Made by a program: the position numbers and the translations under genes. This document shows positions 41,189 through 50,981 of a DNA stretch of 64,000 nucleotides, piece by piece. Origin of the DNA: Bryobacterales bacterium. GTDB taxonomy: Bacteria > Acidobacteriota > Terriglobia > Bryobacterales > Bryobacteraceae. Every line of letters begins with the position of its first letter. The stretch's first letter is position 1. Under the pieces are notes generated by a model. It saw nothing but the letters and a program-made list of their open reading frames with translations, had not been told where the DNA came from and ran no database searches. Where the stretch lies: positions 372,001 through 436,000 of the forward strand of contig JADKID010000009.1 of assembly GCA_016721425.1 (NCBI GenBank), read 5' to 3'.

Positions 41189-44100
41189 TTAGAACGACAG
41201 GCGCAGGCCGAAGCGGAACTTGCGCTCCTGGCCATCGAATGCGCTGGTGATGGCCATGAAGTTATTGGTGTTGGTGATGGCGCCGGTAGTCTGATTGACT
41301 GTCATGTTGCTGACATTGGCGCCGGGATTGTTGAAGCGGGGCGTGTTGGTGAAGTTGAAGGCCTCGGCCTTGAACTGCACGGTCACGCGCTCGTAGAAGC
41401 GGAAGTCCTTGAACATGGCCAGATCGGCCTTCTGGAAGCCGGGGCCGTAGAGGATGTTGCGGCCCGAGGTGCCAAAGCGGTAGAGGGTGGAGGGGCGCTG
41501 GAAGTTCGGGTCGCGGAACGAATTGACGTCGTAGTACTGCGTGCCAGGGCCCACCGCGCCGATCTTGACGACCTCGGCGATCTGATCGGCGGTTTGCGAA
41601 GAGCCTGGGGTATTGAGCGAGTTGGTGCTCGCAGTTACCGTGAACGGCGTTCCGGTGTAGGCGGAATAGATGCCATTGAGACGCCAGCCGCCAAGAACCT
41701 GATCGGCGACGCCGGTCATGGCAAACTGCTTCCCTTTGCCAAACGGCATTTCATAGACCCAGCTCATGACGAACATCTGACGGCGGTCGTAGCCGGCGGC
41801 GGAGCGGTTGCGCCGGAGTTCGCTCGGCATATTGGTGAGGGGCAGAGCCTGCCAGCCGTCGTCGTCGGCCAAGCTGATGGCCTTGGAGAGGGTGTAGGCG
41901 CCCTTCAGGAAGAGCCCGTGGGTGAAGTTCTTGTTGAGGGCGGTCTGGAAGGAGTGGTAGTTGGCGGAGGCCCAGCCGTCCCACATGAGGGCCTCGATGA
42001 GGCGGCCCTGGGTGGCGTAGAGCGGGCGGCTGATATTGCCCCCGCCAAAGGTGGTGGCCGCGTTGATGTCACGATCGAGGAACTGATGCACAGTCTGGTT
42101 GCCGACGTAGGCGAACGAGAGGAGGATTTCCTCTGGGAACTTGTGCTCGAGGGTCATGTTCCAGCTCTGGATGTAGCCGCGGTGGAGATCGCCGGCCCAC
42201 GCGCTGCGCGGCCCCATGTTGACGGTGGCGGGCAGGGGGAGAGAGCCGCTGCTGAAGTCCGGCGTGGGCACGTCCGGGATGCCCTGGGTGAGAGTGCTGT
42301 ACCAGGTGTAGTTGGAGGGCGCCACCCAGCTATTGGAGATTGCCGCGGGATACAGGCCCTTCATGGTGCGAGACAGAACCATGGGGTTGAACGTGGTGCC
42401 GTAGCCGGAGCGGATGACCGTCTTTTCGCCCAGGCGCCAGGCAAAGCCGATGCGCGGAGCAATGAGTCCCTTGGAGACGTTGATCCCGTTGTTGAGCGGC
42501 ACCTTGCCGACGCCGCCTAGGGTCACGAGGTTGGTGGCTGGATCCCAGCGCTCCACGCCGCGACCGTCGCCGCGGGTCATCACCGGATAGTATTCGTAGC
42601 GGGCGCCGAGATTCAGCGTGAAATTGCGGCGGATCTGCCAGCGATCACGGAAGTAGAAGCCGTCCTGCCACTCGCGCGTACGGAAATCGTAGAGCTGGAC
42701 GGACTTGCCGGCGCTGCCGAGAATATCCAGCATGCCGGCGGCGTAGGTGTGGATGGAGCGGGCCACCTGGCCGGCCAGGATGGTGGCGTTGCCCGTGGGC
42801 GTCAACTGCCCGCGCGGGTTAGCCACTTCCGGCTGCCAGTGATTGAGAGCGTGGCGCACGATATCGACGCCCCAGCGAAACTCATGGGCGCCCTTCACCT
42901 TGGAGAAGTTGGTGGTGTAGGTGTAGCTGTGGTCGTCGTAGAAGTTGGGGTTGGAGGCGGAGCAGTTGCCCCACGAGGTGAAACCGTTATCGATGCAGGG
43001 CTGGCCGGAGTAGCGGATGTCACCGGCGAATGTCTTTCCTCCGTTGGTGCCGGGAATGGCCCAGACCTCGGAGCCCCAGTTCTTGCCGTAATCGGGGCCG
43101 AGGGCGACATTGTTGAATTTGGTGTAGCCGAAGACGCCGTCGATCAGGAAGGTCGGCGACAGGGTGTAGTTGAAGCCGAACGTGGGGATCTTGATGGAGA
43201 CTTCTGCCTTGCCGAGCTGGCCGAGCGCGGGTCCGGTGAGTGCGCCCAGCGCACCGGCGCCTTGCACGGGGGCGTTCATCTGCGAGTACTTGCCCCAAAC
43301 CATGAGCTTGGCGTTGACGTTGTAGTTGGACTTGATGTCGTACTGATCGCGCGTCAGGCCGAGAGTAGCGGAGCTGAAGTAGTTGGCGGAAAGGCCGTAA
43401 GTATCAGTGGATGGCTGATTGGGCAATGGCGCCAGCGCCTGGATTTTGCTCCAGGTGGGCGAGAAGCGAGAAGTGGGAATCTGATTGTTGGCGAAGGGCG
43501 TGCGGCCTGTGCCTGCTGCGGTGCCGGTGAGCGGATCGTAGATGAGGCCGAGCCCGGTATAGGCCGAGAAGTTGCCAGCGCGAATATCGGCCGGGGGCAC
43601 GCTGGAGTTGGCAAACTGGCCGGTGCGCTCCCAGGTGCGCTCAAAGCTGAAGAAGTAGAACCACTTGTTCTTGAGGATGGGGCCGCCGATGGTGCCGCCG
43701 GGGATATTCACGATGGATTTATTGAGCGCAGGGTGATCGATATTGGCCTTGTAGAAATAGGGGCGGGCATAGAGGTGCTGGTTATCGTGATACCAAAAGG
43801 CGGAGCCGTGGAGCTGGTTCGTGCCGGACTTGGTGGCGACGGTGACGGCGGATCCGCCGGCCATGCCCTGTTCGGCGTCAAACGAAGAGGTGGAGATGTT
43901 GACGGTCTCGATGGATTCGACTGGCGGATTGTACAGAGTCTGGTGGGGCAGCCAGACGTAGACGTTGGTGGCTCCGTCGATGCGGGTGTTGTTGCTGTTG
44001 CGGTTGGTGCCGTTGACGTTGGTGGTGAGGGAGCGCTGCGGCGAGGCGCCCATCGAGTTTTGAAACGCCGCGGGCGTGGCGCCGGGCACCAGATTGATCA

Positions 44101-44593
44101 TGCTCTGGTAGTTGCGATAGGACGCGAGGGGGAGCTCCACAACGGTCTTGGAGCTGATCTCCGAGCGTGTGTCGGAGCGATCGGTTTGGAGGGCCGAGGC
44201 TGAGGCGGAGACTGTGACCTGATCCGTCAGCTGGCCGACTTCGAGGCGCGCCTCCACACGGGTGACCGTATTGATGGTGACCTCGATGCCCGTGCGTGTG
44301 AGCGTGCGGAATCCTGCGGCGGTGACCACCATCTTGTACGTTCCGGCCGCGAGTGAGAGTGCATTGTAGCGGCCCTGATCATCGGCTTGAACATCGCGGG
44401 ACACGCCGGTGGCGGTATTGGTGAGCGTGATCTTGGCCATCGGCACCACGGCGCCGGAGGGATCCTCCACGGTGCCGACAACCGAGCCGTAGAGCACCTG
44501 GGCGGACATCTGCCAGGGCGCGGCCACGAGAAGCAAAAGGACGGCCAGGGCGAGACGGAGCCCGTGGGAAGACTGCAAAGCTATGTTTCGCAT
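41189..44593 (-). CDS. TonB-dependent receptor, Oar-like, with carboxypeptidase-regulatory domain
   Basis: A 1134-residue outer-membrane protein. ATG 44593 gives the leader RNIALQSSHGLRLALAVLLL; GAGG lies just upstream. Residues 33-120 are a CarboxypepD_reg-like domain (GSVVGTVEDPSGAVVPMAKI, RYNALSLAAGTYKMVVTAAG). A plug domain follows (SSKTVVELPLASYRNYQSMI, RIDGATNVYVWLP, GGSAVTVATKSGTNQLHGSA), and the remainder is a 22-strand-type barrel ending RKFRFGLRLSF with the terminal Phe. These are the SusC-like importers or adhesins of Acidobacteria. No SusD partner is adjacent. It lies back-to-back with GH28 (214 bp between starts), suggesting uptake of pectic oligosaccharides. Confidence 0.93.
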   Translation of the reverse strand: MRNIALQSSHGLRLALAVLLLLVAAPWQMSAQVLYGSVVGTVEDPSGAVVPMAKITLTNTATGVSRDVQADDQGRYNALSLAAGTYKMVVTAAGFRTLTRTGIEVTINTVTRVEARLEVGQLTDQVTVSASASALQTDRSDTRSEISSKTVVELPLASYRNYQSMINLVPGATPAAFQNSMGASPQRSLTTNVNGTNRNSNNTRIDGATNVYVWLPHQTLYNPPVESIETVNISTSSFDAEQGMAGGSAVTVATKSGTNQLHGSAFWYHDNQHLYARPYFYKANIDHPALNKSIVNIPGGTIGGPILKNKWFYFFSFERTWERTGQFANSSVPPADIRAGNFSAYTGLGLIYDPLTGTAAGTGRTPFANNQIPTSRFSPTWSKIQALAPLPNQPSTDTYGLSANYFSSATLGLTRDQYDIKSNYNVNAKLMVWGKYSQMNAPVQGAGALGALTGPALGQLGKAEVSIKIPTFGFNYTLSPTFLIDGVFGYTKFNNVALGPDYGKNWGSEVWAIPGTNGGKTFAGDIRYSGQPCIDNGFTSWGNCSASNPNFYDDHSYTYTTNFSKVKGAHEFRWGVDIVRHALNHWQPEVANPRGQLTPTGNATILAGQVARSIHTYAAGMLDILGSAGKSVQLYDFRTREWQDGFYFRDRWQIRRNFTLNLGARYEYYPVMTRGDGRGVERWDPATNLVTLGGVGKVPLNNGINVSKGLIAPRIGFAWRLGEKTVIRSGYGTTFNPMVLSRTMKGLYPAAISNSWVAPSNYTWYSTLTQGIPDVPTPDFSSGSLPLPATVNMGPRSAWAGDLHRGYIQSWNMTLEHKFPEEILLSFAYVGNQTVHQFLDRDINAATTFGGGNISRPLYATQGRLIEALMWDGWASANYHSFQTALNKNFTHGLFLKGAYTLSKAISLADDDGWQALPLTNMPSELRRNRSAAGYDRRQMFVMSWVYEMPFGKGKQFAMTGVADQVLGGWRLNGIYSAYTGTPFTVTASTNSLNTPGSSQTADQIAEVVKIGAVGPGTQYYDVNSFRDPNFQRPSTLYRFGTSGRNILYGPGFQKADLAMFKDFRFYERVTVQFKAEAFNFTNTPRFNNPGANVSNMTVNQTTGAITNTNNFMAITSAFDGQERKFRFGLRLSF

Positions 44594-44807
44594 GATTACC
44601 TCTATCACTGCCATCGAGTCATACTTCAACCCGGCCGGCGGAGTGGAGGAGTTGTCGCGAATCCGAGCCCCGGCATGCTGGCCTGGAATTCTCAGAAACG
44701 CCGCAGACACTCCCACCCCTGACAGACCGATGTGGGTTTTACGAATACCATGCGCGGCAAAGGGAGTCAACGCCGTCCGGCCTTACCGGCCGCGCCGAAG
44801 ATATAGA

Positions 44808-46253
44808 ATGGTCGCCGTGCTGAACAGCAGTAGAAGGCAGTTTCTCGGCGCGTTGGCGGCCGCTCCGGTGCTGCCGCAGGGCCGCAATGTTCGCGAGGAC
44901 GGCGCAAAGGCGGATGGGACAACGCTCGATACTGGCGCTCTGCAGCAAACCATTGACGCCGTGGCCGCGGCAGGCGGGGGTACGGTGCTGCTGCCGCCCG
45001 GCGTCTATCTGAGCGGCACATTGGAATTGCGCAGCCGCGTGAAACTTCATCTGACCCAGGGCGCGATCCTCCGCGGCAGTCCGCGGCTGGAGCACTATCC
45101 ACCGCGGCCTTCGGCCTACCGGTCCTACACGGACAACTACACGGAGCGCTGCCTGATCCGCGCGGAGGGCCTCACGCAGACGGGCTTCGAGGGCGCCGGC
45201 ACCATTGACGGACAGGGTGCGGCGTTCTCCGGCGGGTACATGGTACGGCCCTATCTGCTTCGCTTTGTCCAGTGCAAGGGAGTGACCGTGCAGGGCGTGC
45301 GCCTGGAAAACTCGCCCATGTGGGTGCAGCACTACCTGGCGTGCGACGACGTGCTGATCTCCGGGGTGACGGTGCGCAGCCGCGTGAACGCCAACAACGA
45401 CGGCATTGATATCGACTCCTGCCACCGCGTGCGGATCTCCGATTGCGATGTCTCCAGCGGCGACGACGCCATCTGCCTGAAGAGCACATCCGCACGCATG
45501 TGCCGCGATGTGGTAATCACCAACTGCGTCGCCAGCAGCCACTGCAACGCGATCAAGATCGGCACTGAATCCAACGGCGGATTCGAGAACATCACCATCA
45601 GCAACTGCGCGCTCTACGAGACGCGGCTGGCCGGCGTGGCCGTGGAGATGGTGGACGGCGGAACGCTGGAATCCGTTGTAGTCTCGGGCGTGACGATGCG
45701 GGACGTCCTGGGGCCGGTCTTTATCCGCCTGGGCAACCGCGGCCGGCCGTTCCTGGCTGGCGCTGCGAAGCCGCCGGTTGGGAGGCTGGGCGGCGTGCTG
45801 CTGCAAGGGATCCAGGCCTCCGGCGCCGGGCCTATCGGCTGCTCCATCACGGGCCTGGCAGGCGCCCCGGTGCGGCGCGTGACGCTGCGGGATGTGTCCA
45901 TCGGGTTCGCCGGCGGCGGAACGGCGGAGGATGCCGCGCGCGCGGTGCCGGAATTGCCGGAGGCCTATCCCGAATACTGGATGTTCAAAACTCTGCCGGC
46001 GTATGCGCTCTATTGCCGGCACGCCGAAGACCTGTCTATTGACGGCCTTCGCACATCCTGGGCGCAGGACGATCTACGGCCTGCACTGCTCTTCGACGAC
46101 GTGGCTCGCCTGCGGCTGCGGGACATCGATGCACAGGCCCATACTCGGGCCGGAGCCGCCGCCGTGCTCAGAAATACGCGCGAGCCGCTGATCCGCGATT
46201 GCCGCGCCTTCGGAGGCGCCCCCGTCTTTGACCGAATGGAGAACCGCCCGTGA
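44808..46253 (+). CDS. glycoside hydrolase family 28 (polygalacturonase-like), Tat-exported
   Basis: About 481 residues from ATG 44808; a GTG at 44817, 9 nt on, is an alternative because TATAGA directly precedes the ATG and may be the -10 box. A twin-arginine leader is present (SSRRQFLGALAAAP). The parallel beta-helix shows GH28 catalytic motifs: NNDGIDIDSC, SGDDAICLKS and SSHCNAIKIGTES (in place of GHG...RIK). This cluster of Asp residues is standard. GH28 hydrolyses pectic galacturonan or rhamnogalacturonan. Its stop overlaps the GTG of the phosphoesterase gene. The TonB receptor is divergent upstream. Confidence 0.9.
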   Translation: MVAVLNSSRRQFLGALAAAPVLPQGRNVREDGAKADGTTLDTGALQQTIDAVAAAGGGTVLLPPGVYLSGTLELRSRVKLHLTQGAILRGSPRLEHYPPRPSAYRSYTDNYTERCLIRAEGLTQTGFEGAGTIDGQGAAFSGGYMVRPYLLRFVQCKGVTVQGVRLENSPMWVQHYLACDDVLISGVTVRSRVNANNDGIDIDSCHRVRISDCDVSSGDDAICLKSTSARMCRDVVITNCVASSHCNAIKIGTESNGGFENITISNCALYETRLAGVAVEMVDGGTLESVVVSGVTMRDVLGPVFIRLGNRGRPFLAGAAKPPVGRLGGVLLQGIQASGAGPIGCSITGLAGAPVRRVTLRDVSIGFAGGGTAEDAARAVPELPEAYPEYWMFKTLPAYALYCRHAEDLSIDGLRTSWAQDDLRPALLFDDVARLRLRDIDAQAHTRAGAAAVLRNTREPLIRDCRAFGGAPVFDRMENRP

Positions 46254-47062
46254 AACTCTGCGCGCTCTTTGCCCTGTTGTGCTCGTTCTGCCTGGCGCAA
46301 TCTGTCGAGTTCGTGCACCTCACGGATACGCACGTGATGCAGATGGAGGGGATCCATCCGGCGCTGGTTCCGCTGTTTTTGCATACGGGCGACATCCTGG
46401 AGGCATTCCGCTACGACGGCGAATCGGGCGCGGTGGTGCATGGCCAGATGGAACGCTTCCAGGCGCTTCAAAAACTCTCGCCAGCGCCCATGTACCTGGC
46501 GCTGGGCAATCGTGACGTCTCGTGGTACCGGCAGGCCGCGGGCAAGCAGGTGGTAGTGCGCGACGCCCCGATGGCTGCCGAAGCCCGCACGGCATGGCGC
46601 GGGGCTTTCGAGTGTTTCCGCAACGGCACATGGTACAGCTTTGAGCAGCGGGCAGGCGCCGCTACCTATCTCTTCGCGGTGCTCGACAACGGCGTCACGA
46701 CGGATCCGGAATTCGTGCGGGCGCAACTGGCGTGGCTGCGGAAGCTGCTCGCCGGAGCAAGGCCCACGGCGCTCGTGCTGGCCATGCACATCCCGCTCGG
46801 CGATGACGCGTTCAGCCAGGCCGTCGAGGAGATCCTGCGCGGCTTCGCCCGGCCCGCACTCGTGCTGGCCGGCCATCGCCACACCGATGGCGTGGAGGAG
46901 ATCTCGGCATCGCCCAGGCGGGTACAGGTCCGGACGGCGAGCTTCACGGGCGGCAAGAGCTGCTCCCGCCGCGTGGTGCTTCGGCCGGAGGGCATCGACG
47001 TCTACACCACCAACGAGCCGGACAAACCCGTGCTCACGGTTCCAGTGGGAGACGCGCGGTAA
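46250..47062 (+). CDS. exported metallophosphoesterase-fold protein
   Basis: A 270-residue protein from GTG 46250 (signal peptide MKLCALFALLCSFCLAQ). The calcineurin-like motifs are partly intact: DTH (Asp26-His28), GDI (Gly47-Asp48), and GHRH near residue 205; MHIP is also present. The usual GNHD/E is GNRD (residues 86-89), so the catalytic His is Arg here. Activity may be altered or lost. No substrate can be inferred; the gene lies between GH28 and the MFS transporter and is probably co-transcribed with them (GTGA overlap before, 3 bp after). Confidence 0.8.
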   Translation: MKLCALFALLCSFCLAQSVEFVHLTDTHVMQMEGIHPALVPLFLHTGDILEAFRYDGESGAVVHGQMERFQALQKLSPAPMYLALGNRDVSWYRQAAGKQVVVRDAPMAAEARTAWRGAFECFRNGTWYSFEQRAGAATYLFAVLDNGVTTDPEFVRAQLAWLRKLLAGARPTALVLAMHIPLGDDAFSQAVEEILRGFARPALVLAGHRHTDGVEEISASPRRVQVRTASFTGGKSCSRRVVLRPEGIDVYTTNEPDKPVLTVPVGDAR

Positions 47063-47065
47063 CCG

Positions 47066-48289
47066 ATGTCGCGGCGGTGGTGGATCGCCGTACTGCTCTT
47101 CCTGGCGACGGCGGTGAACTATCTGGATCGGCAGGTACTCTCCGTCACGGCGCCCGTGCTGCGGGAACAACTACACATCAGCGCGATCGAATACTCGCGG
47201 ATTCTGTTCGCCTTCATGCTGGCCTACGCGGGCATGCAGATGGTCGCTGGGCGCATGGTGGACCGGGTGGGCCCCAAGGCCGCGCTGGCCATCGCGATGG
47301 CGTGGTGGTCCCTTGCAGGCATGCTGCACGCCTCTGCGCAGACGGTGTGGCATCTGGGCGCGATGCGCTTCCTTCTCGGCATCGGCGAGGCGGGCAACTG
47401 GCCAGCTTCCGTGAAAGCAGTGCGCCAGTGGTTTCCGCCCCACCAGACGGCTCTCGCGGTGGGGGTGTTCAACAGCGGATCCTGCCTGGGCGGCTTGGTG
47501 GCGCCGCCGCTGATTGCATGGCTCACTCTCACCTATTCCTGGCGGGCGGCGTTCGTGGCGACCGGCGCGCTGGGGTTGGCATGGCTGCTGCTGTGGTGGC
47601 CGGGCTACGGCACGCCGCCCGCCTTAGCCGCGGCTGACGACCAGGGGGAGGCTGTCCGCTGGCGCAACCTGCTGCGCCGCCGTTCCCTGTGGGGGCTGAT
47701 GGCCGCGCGTTTCTGCTGCGACCCGGTGTGGTGGTTCTACGTCTTCTGGCTGCCGGACTACCTCCACAGCGCGCGCGGCCTGGATCTCAAACAGATTGGG
47801 GCCATCGCCTGGGTGCCGTTTCTCACCGCGGGCGCGGGCAACTTAGCAGGCGGCTGGCTTTCCGGGTACCTGATTGCCCGGGGCAGCGCCGCGCCGCGCG
47901 CCCGCAAGCTGGTGATGGTGGCCAGCGCAGTGCTGATGCTGGCCGGCCTGTGGGCCGTGGGCGCCCCAACGGCGGGCGGCGCCATTGCAGCCATCAGTCT
48001 GGTGACTTTCGCCTACAGCTGTTGGGCCGCCAACATACTCACCTTGCCGGCCGACGTGTTTGAAAATGCAGCTCTGGGGACGGCGGCGGGCATCTGCGGG
48101 AGCGCCGCCGGGGTGGGCGGCATGCTGAGCACGCTGACCATCGGGTGGCTGGTGGAGCGCGTTTCGTATGCGCCGGCGTTTGCGGCAGCGGCGGCGGCGC
48201 CCATCGCTGCTGCCGGATTCATCCTGATCCTGGTGCGGCAGCCGCAATCCAACGAGATCCCGCACCAGGCCCCCATCCGACCGAAATAG
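47066..48289 (+). CDS. MFS transporter, hexuronate/ACS family
   Basis: A 407-residue protein with 12 predicted transmembrane segments. The N-terminus (NYLDRQVLSVTAPVL), the loop-2/3 motif GRMVDRVGPKAAL and the RFLLGIGEAGNWPASVKAVR segment are typical of the anion:cation symporter group that includes ExuT. It would import galacturonate, glucuronate or similar acids in exchange or symport with protons. The position, 3 bp after the phosphoesterase in the GH28 operon and next to pectinolytic genes, strongly supports uronate uptake. Confidence 0.9.
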   Translation: MSRRWWIAVLLFLATAVNYLDRQVLSVTAPVLREQLHISAIEYSRILFAFMLAYAGMQMVAGRMVDRVGPKAALAIAMAWWSLAGMLHASAQTVWHLGAMRFLLGIGEAGNWPASVKAVRQWFPPHQTALAVGVFNSGSCLGGLVAPPLIAWLTLTYSWRAAFVATGALGLAWLLLWWPGYGTPPALAAADDQGEAVRWRNLLRRRSLWGLMAARFCCDPVWWFYVFWLPDYLHSARGLDLKQIGAIAWVPFLTAGAGNLAGGWLSGYLIARGSAAPRARKLVMVASAVLMLAGLWAVGAPTAGGAIAAISLVTFAYSCWAANILTLPADVFENAALGTAAGICGSAAGVGGMLSTLTIGWLVERVSYAPAFAAAAAAPIAAAGFILILVRQPQSNEIPHQAPIRPK

Positions 48290-48291
48290 TC

Positions 48292-48322
48292 TTTTCAGAC
48301 CCGATAGACTGCGAGATACAAT
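48292..48322 (+). promoter_or_regulatory. weak candidate promoter upstream of the barrel gene
   Basis: TACAAT at 48317-48322 with TTTTCA at 48292-48297 (19-bp spacer, one longer than ideal). The leader would be about 155 nt and contains several GC-rich inverted repeats, so post-transcriptional control is possible. Offered as a low-confidence call. Confidence 0.3.
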
Positions 48323-48482
48323 AGAGGGGCCCTCCGGGGCGCGACCACTCCCCCCGGAACAGGCGAACCGAGAAGGATCGAGGGCAGTCTTCGCACTCTC
48401 CCGGCCAACCAGCACCGGGTGTGATTGCGAGGCGCCGGATCTCAGACCGATTTCAGCAGTACTCCAGCACCGCGAGGCACCC

Positions 48483-49793
48483 TTGGCGCACCGATTCGCC
48501 GTCCTCTTACTCATCTCCGCCGCCACACTCCACATGCGCGCCCAGAGCGGCGAGCGCCACTTCGAATACGGGTTTGAGCAGCGGGTCCGCAACGAGAACT
48601 GGAACAACATCTTCGACTACAGAGACGCCACCGACGACGAGCGGGGCCAGGTGCGCTACCGCACGCGGCTGTGGGTGAAGGCGCCGTTGACCGCGAACAT
48701 CGACTTCAGCCTGGGCCTGGCGCAGGAGACCAATCAGATCTTCCAGCCCCACACGCCCACGCACATGGACGAGGGCATGTTCGAGACGGCCTACGTGGAT
48801 GTCAAGCGGCTCTTCGTCAAGGGCCTGAGCTTGCGCGTGGGGCGGCAGAACCTCATCAAGGGTGAGGGGTTTCTGATTCTGGAAGGCAATCCGTGGGATG
48901 GCTCGCGCTCCATCTATCACAATGCCGCCGTCCTGGGTTACGAGCGGGGCAAAGCCAAGCTGGAATTGATCGGGATTTTCGATCCGCGCATGGACCGTTT
49001 CCTGCCGCGCTTCAACGACAAGGCACATCAGTTGATCGAATGGAATGAATCGGCGTTGGGCGCCTACTACACCGACAATCGCTTCAAGAAGACTTCCCTG
49101 GAGGCGTACCTCTTCTACAAGCGCGAGTTTGGCGACATCCGTCCCGCAACACACGCGCAGTATCAGGCCGATCGCTACGTCTATACGGCCGGCGGCCGCA
49201 CAGTTCACAAACTACCGAATGCGTTCAGCCTGACGGGCGAGTTCGCGTGGCAGTGGGGCCACCAGCGGCCCAACCGCGAAATCCGCGCCTGGGGCGGTTA
49301 TGGTTATCTCAAGCGTACATTCGGCGCACAAAAACGCCACTATGCGACGTTTGGGTACTGGGGCATGTCGGGCAGCGATCCCTCCACGCCAAATACAATC
49401 GGCAATTGGGATCCTCTGTTTTCGCGCTGGCCCAAATGGAGCGAGGGCTACATTTACACGCAATTCAAAGAGGTGGGCGTCGCCTACTGGACTAATACCG
49501 GCATGTGGCAGGGCGAGGCGGTGTACGTCCCGTGGAAGCCGCTGAGCCTGCGCGGCACGGTCTATCAGATGCATGCCTACCATCCCTATCCGGGCAGCCG
49601 GCAGCAGTATGGCAACGGAACGGAGCGCGGCCAGGAGTATCAATTGCGGGCCGATCTGACAGTGAACAAACACTGGCGTGGGCACGTGCTGTATGAGAGC
49701 CATGTGCCGGGCTCGTTCTACGCGGGCAAGGACATGGGATTCTTTTTCCGTACCGAAGTGTCCTATCAATTTACCGGGCAGGTGGCGTTTTAG
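48483..49793 (+). CDS. outer-membrane beta-barrel protein (alginate-export/porin-like)
   Basis: A 436-residue protein starting at TTG 48483, with GAGG 5 nt upstream; the alternative in-frame ATG would delete the signal peptide (MAHRFAVLLLISAATLHMRA). The mature chain alternates aromatic and polar residues as in barrels (RYRTRLWVKAPLTANIDFSL, SLRVGRQNLIKGEGFLILEG) and ends with a terminal Phe (EVSYQFTGQVAF). The RVGRQ and layout recall the alginate_exp/AlgE-like family of porins. It probably passes sugar acids or oligosaccharides across the outer membrane. It follows the MFS gene by 193 bp with its own leader. Confidence 0.82.
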   Translation: MAHRFAVLLLISAATLHMRAQSGERHFEYGFEQRVRNENWNNIFDYRDATDDERGQVRYRTRLWVKAPLTANIDFSLGLAQETNQIFQPHTPTHMDEGMFETAYVDVKRLFVKGLSLRVGRQNLIKGEGFLILEGNPWDGSRSIYHNAAVLGYERGKAKLELIGIFDPRMDRFLPRFNDKAHQLIEWNESALGAYYTDNRFKKTSLEAYLFYKREFGDIRPATHAQYQADRYVYTAGGRTVHKLPNAFSLTGEFAWQWGHQRPNREIRAWGGYGYLKRTFGAQKRHYATFGYWGMSGSDPSTPNTIGNWDPLFSRWPKWSEGYIYTQFKEVGVAYWTNTGMWQGEAVYVPWKPLSLRGTVYQMHAYHPYPGSRQQYGNGTERGQEYQLRADLTVNKHWRGHVLYESHVPGSFYAGKDMGFFFRTEVSYQFTGQVAF

Positions 49794-49802
49794 CCGCAGC
49801 CG

Positions 49803-50972
49803 TCAGCAGGCCGTACGGAACGCGGCGGCGAAGCCGGCAAATGATTTGCGGATCATCTCCTCCGGCACGGTGAGCGAAAGCCGCATGTAGCCGCCTCGGC
49901 CGAAGCCGGCGCCGGGTACCCCCAGCACGCCCTCGTGCGCCAGCAGCCGGACGAACGCGATATCGTCGGCGAGCGGTGTCTTCATGAAGACGTAGAAGGT
50001 GCCCTCCGGCTTGCGCACATCGTAGCCGATGCGCGCGAGCTCGTCGCACAGCAGATCGCGTTTCCTCTGATAGCCCGAGACGTCGACTGTGGCGTCCATC
50101 GCTTCCAGTTCGACCAGTTGCCAGATGGCTGGGGCGTTGATAAACCCCAGGATGCGGTTGGTGAAGGCGCAGGCGCCGCGCAGTTGCGGACGCCCTTGCA
50201 GGCGCGGCGAGAGCGCCAGGTAGCCGATGCGCTCGCCGGGCAGTCCCTGCGACTTCGACCACGAGTTGCAGACCACGGAGTTGGTGATGAGCGCGGCCAC
50301 CTCCGGCTGATGGTTGCCATCGAAGACGATGTGCTTGTACGGCTCGTCGCTGATCACCAGCACGTCATGATCCAGCCGCGCCAGCATGGCATCGAGATCG
50401 CGCAGGACGGATTCCGGATAGATGCGGCCGGTGGGATTGTTGGGCGTGTTGAGCAGGATGGCGCGCGTGCGGGGCGTGATGGCGGCAGCGATGCGCTCGA
50501 CATCGGGCAGGAAGTCCTCGCCGCTCTCCACCTGCACCATGCGGCCGGCGTGATTGGTGATGTAGAAGGGGTATTCGGAGAAGCACGGCATCAGGACGAT
50601 CACTTCGTCGCCGGGATCGAGGATCGACTTGAGGATCACGTTGCAGGCTCCGGCGGAGCCCACCGTCATGAAGATGTCGTCGGCCTCGAACGGCAGGCCG
50701 GTGTTGCGGCACAACTGGCTGGCCACTGCCTGGCGGACCGCGGGGAATCCGGGGTTGGGCATATAGCCATGCGTGCGCGGACGGCGCTCCGCCACCACGC
50801 GGCTCAGCGCTTCCAGCACCTGGGCGGGCGGCTCGACGTCGGGATTGCCCAACGTGAAGTCGTAGACGTTTTCGGGGCCGCGCTCGAGCTTCATGCGGGC
50901 GCCCTCCTCGAACATGCGGCGGATCCAGGAGGCGCGTTCGAGCTGGGAGGAGATGGTTTGTGAGATGTTCAT
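49803..50972 (-). CDS. PLP-dependent aminotransferase, class I/II (aromatic type)
   Basis: A 389-residue protein with the fold-type I pattern: YDFTLGNPDVEPP, GYMPNPGFPAVRQAVA, TPNNPTGRIYP, VISDEPYKHIVFDG and the PLP lysine in NSWSKSQGLPGERIGYLALS, with the C-terminal Arg motif GYMRLSL. It closes the minus-strand operon iorA-iorB-paaK-ACT-aminotransferase, so it most likely deaminates aromatic amino acids to the aryl-pyruvates used by indolepyruvate oxidoreductase. 9 bp separate it from the ACT-domain gene. Confidence 0.9.
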   Translation of the reverse strand: MNISQTISSQLERASWIRRMFEEGARMKLERGPENVYDFTLGNPDVEPPAQVLEALSRVVAERRPRTHGYMPNPGFPAVRQAVASQLCRNTGLPFEADDIFMTVGSAGACNVILKSILDPGDEVIVLMPCFSEYPFYITNHAGRMVQVESGEDFLPDVERIAAAITPRTRAILLNTPNNPTGRIYPESVLRDLDAMLARLDHDVLVISDEPYKHIVFDGNHQPEVAALITNSVVCNSWSKSQGLPGERIGYLALSPRLQGRPQLRGACAFTNRILGFINAPAIWQLVELEAMDATVDVSGYQRKRDLLCDELARIGYDVRKPEGTFYVFMKTPLADDIAFVRLLAHEGVLGVPGAGFGRGGYMRLSLTVPEEMIRKSFAGFAAAFRTAC

Positions 50973-50981
50973 CCGGGCGGA

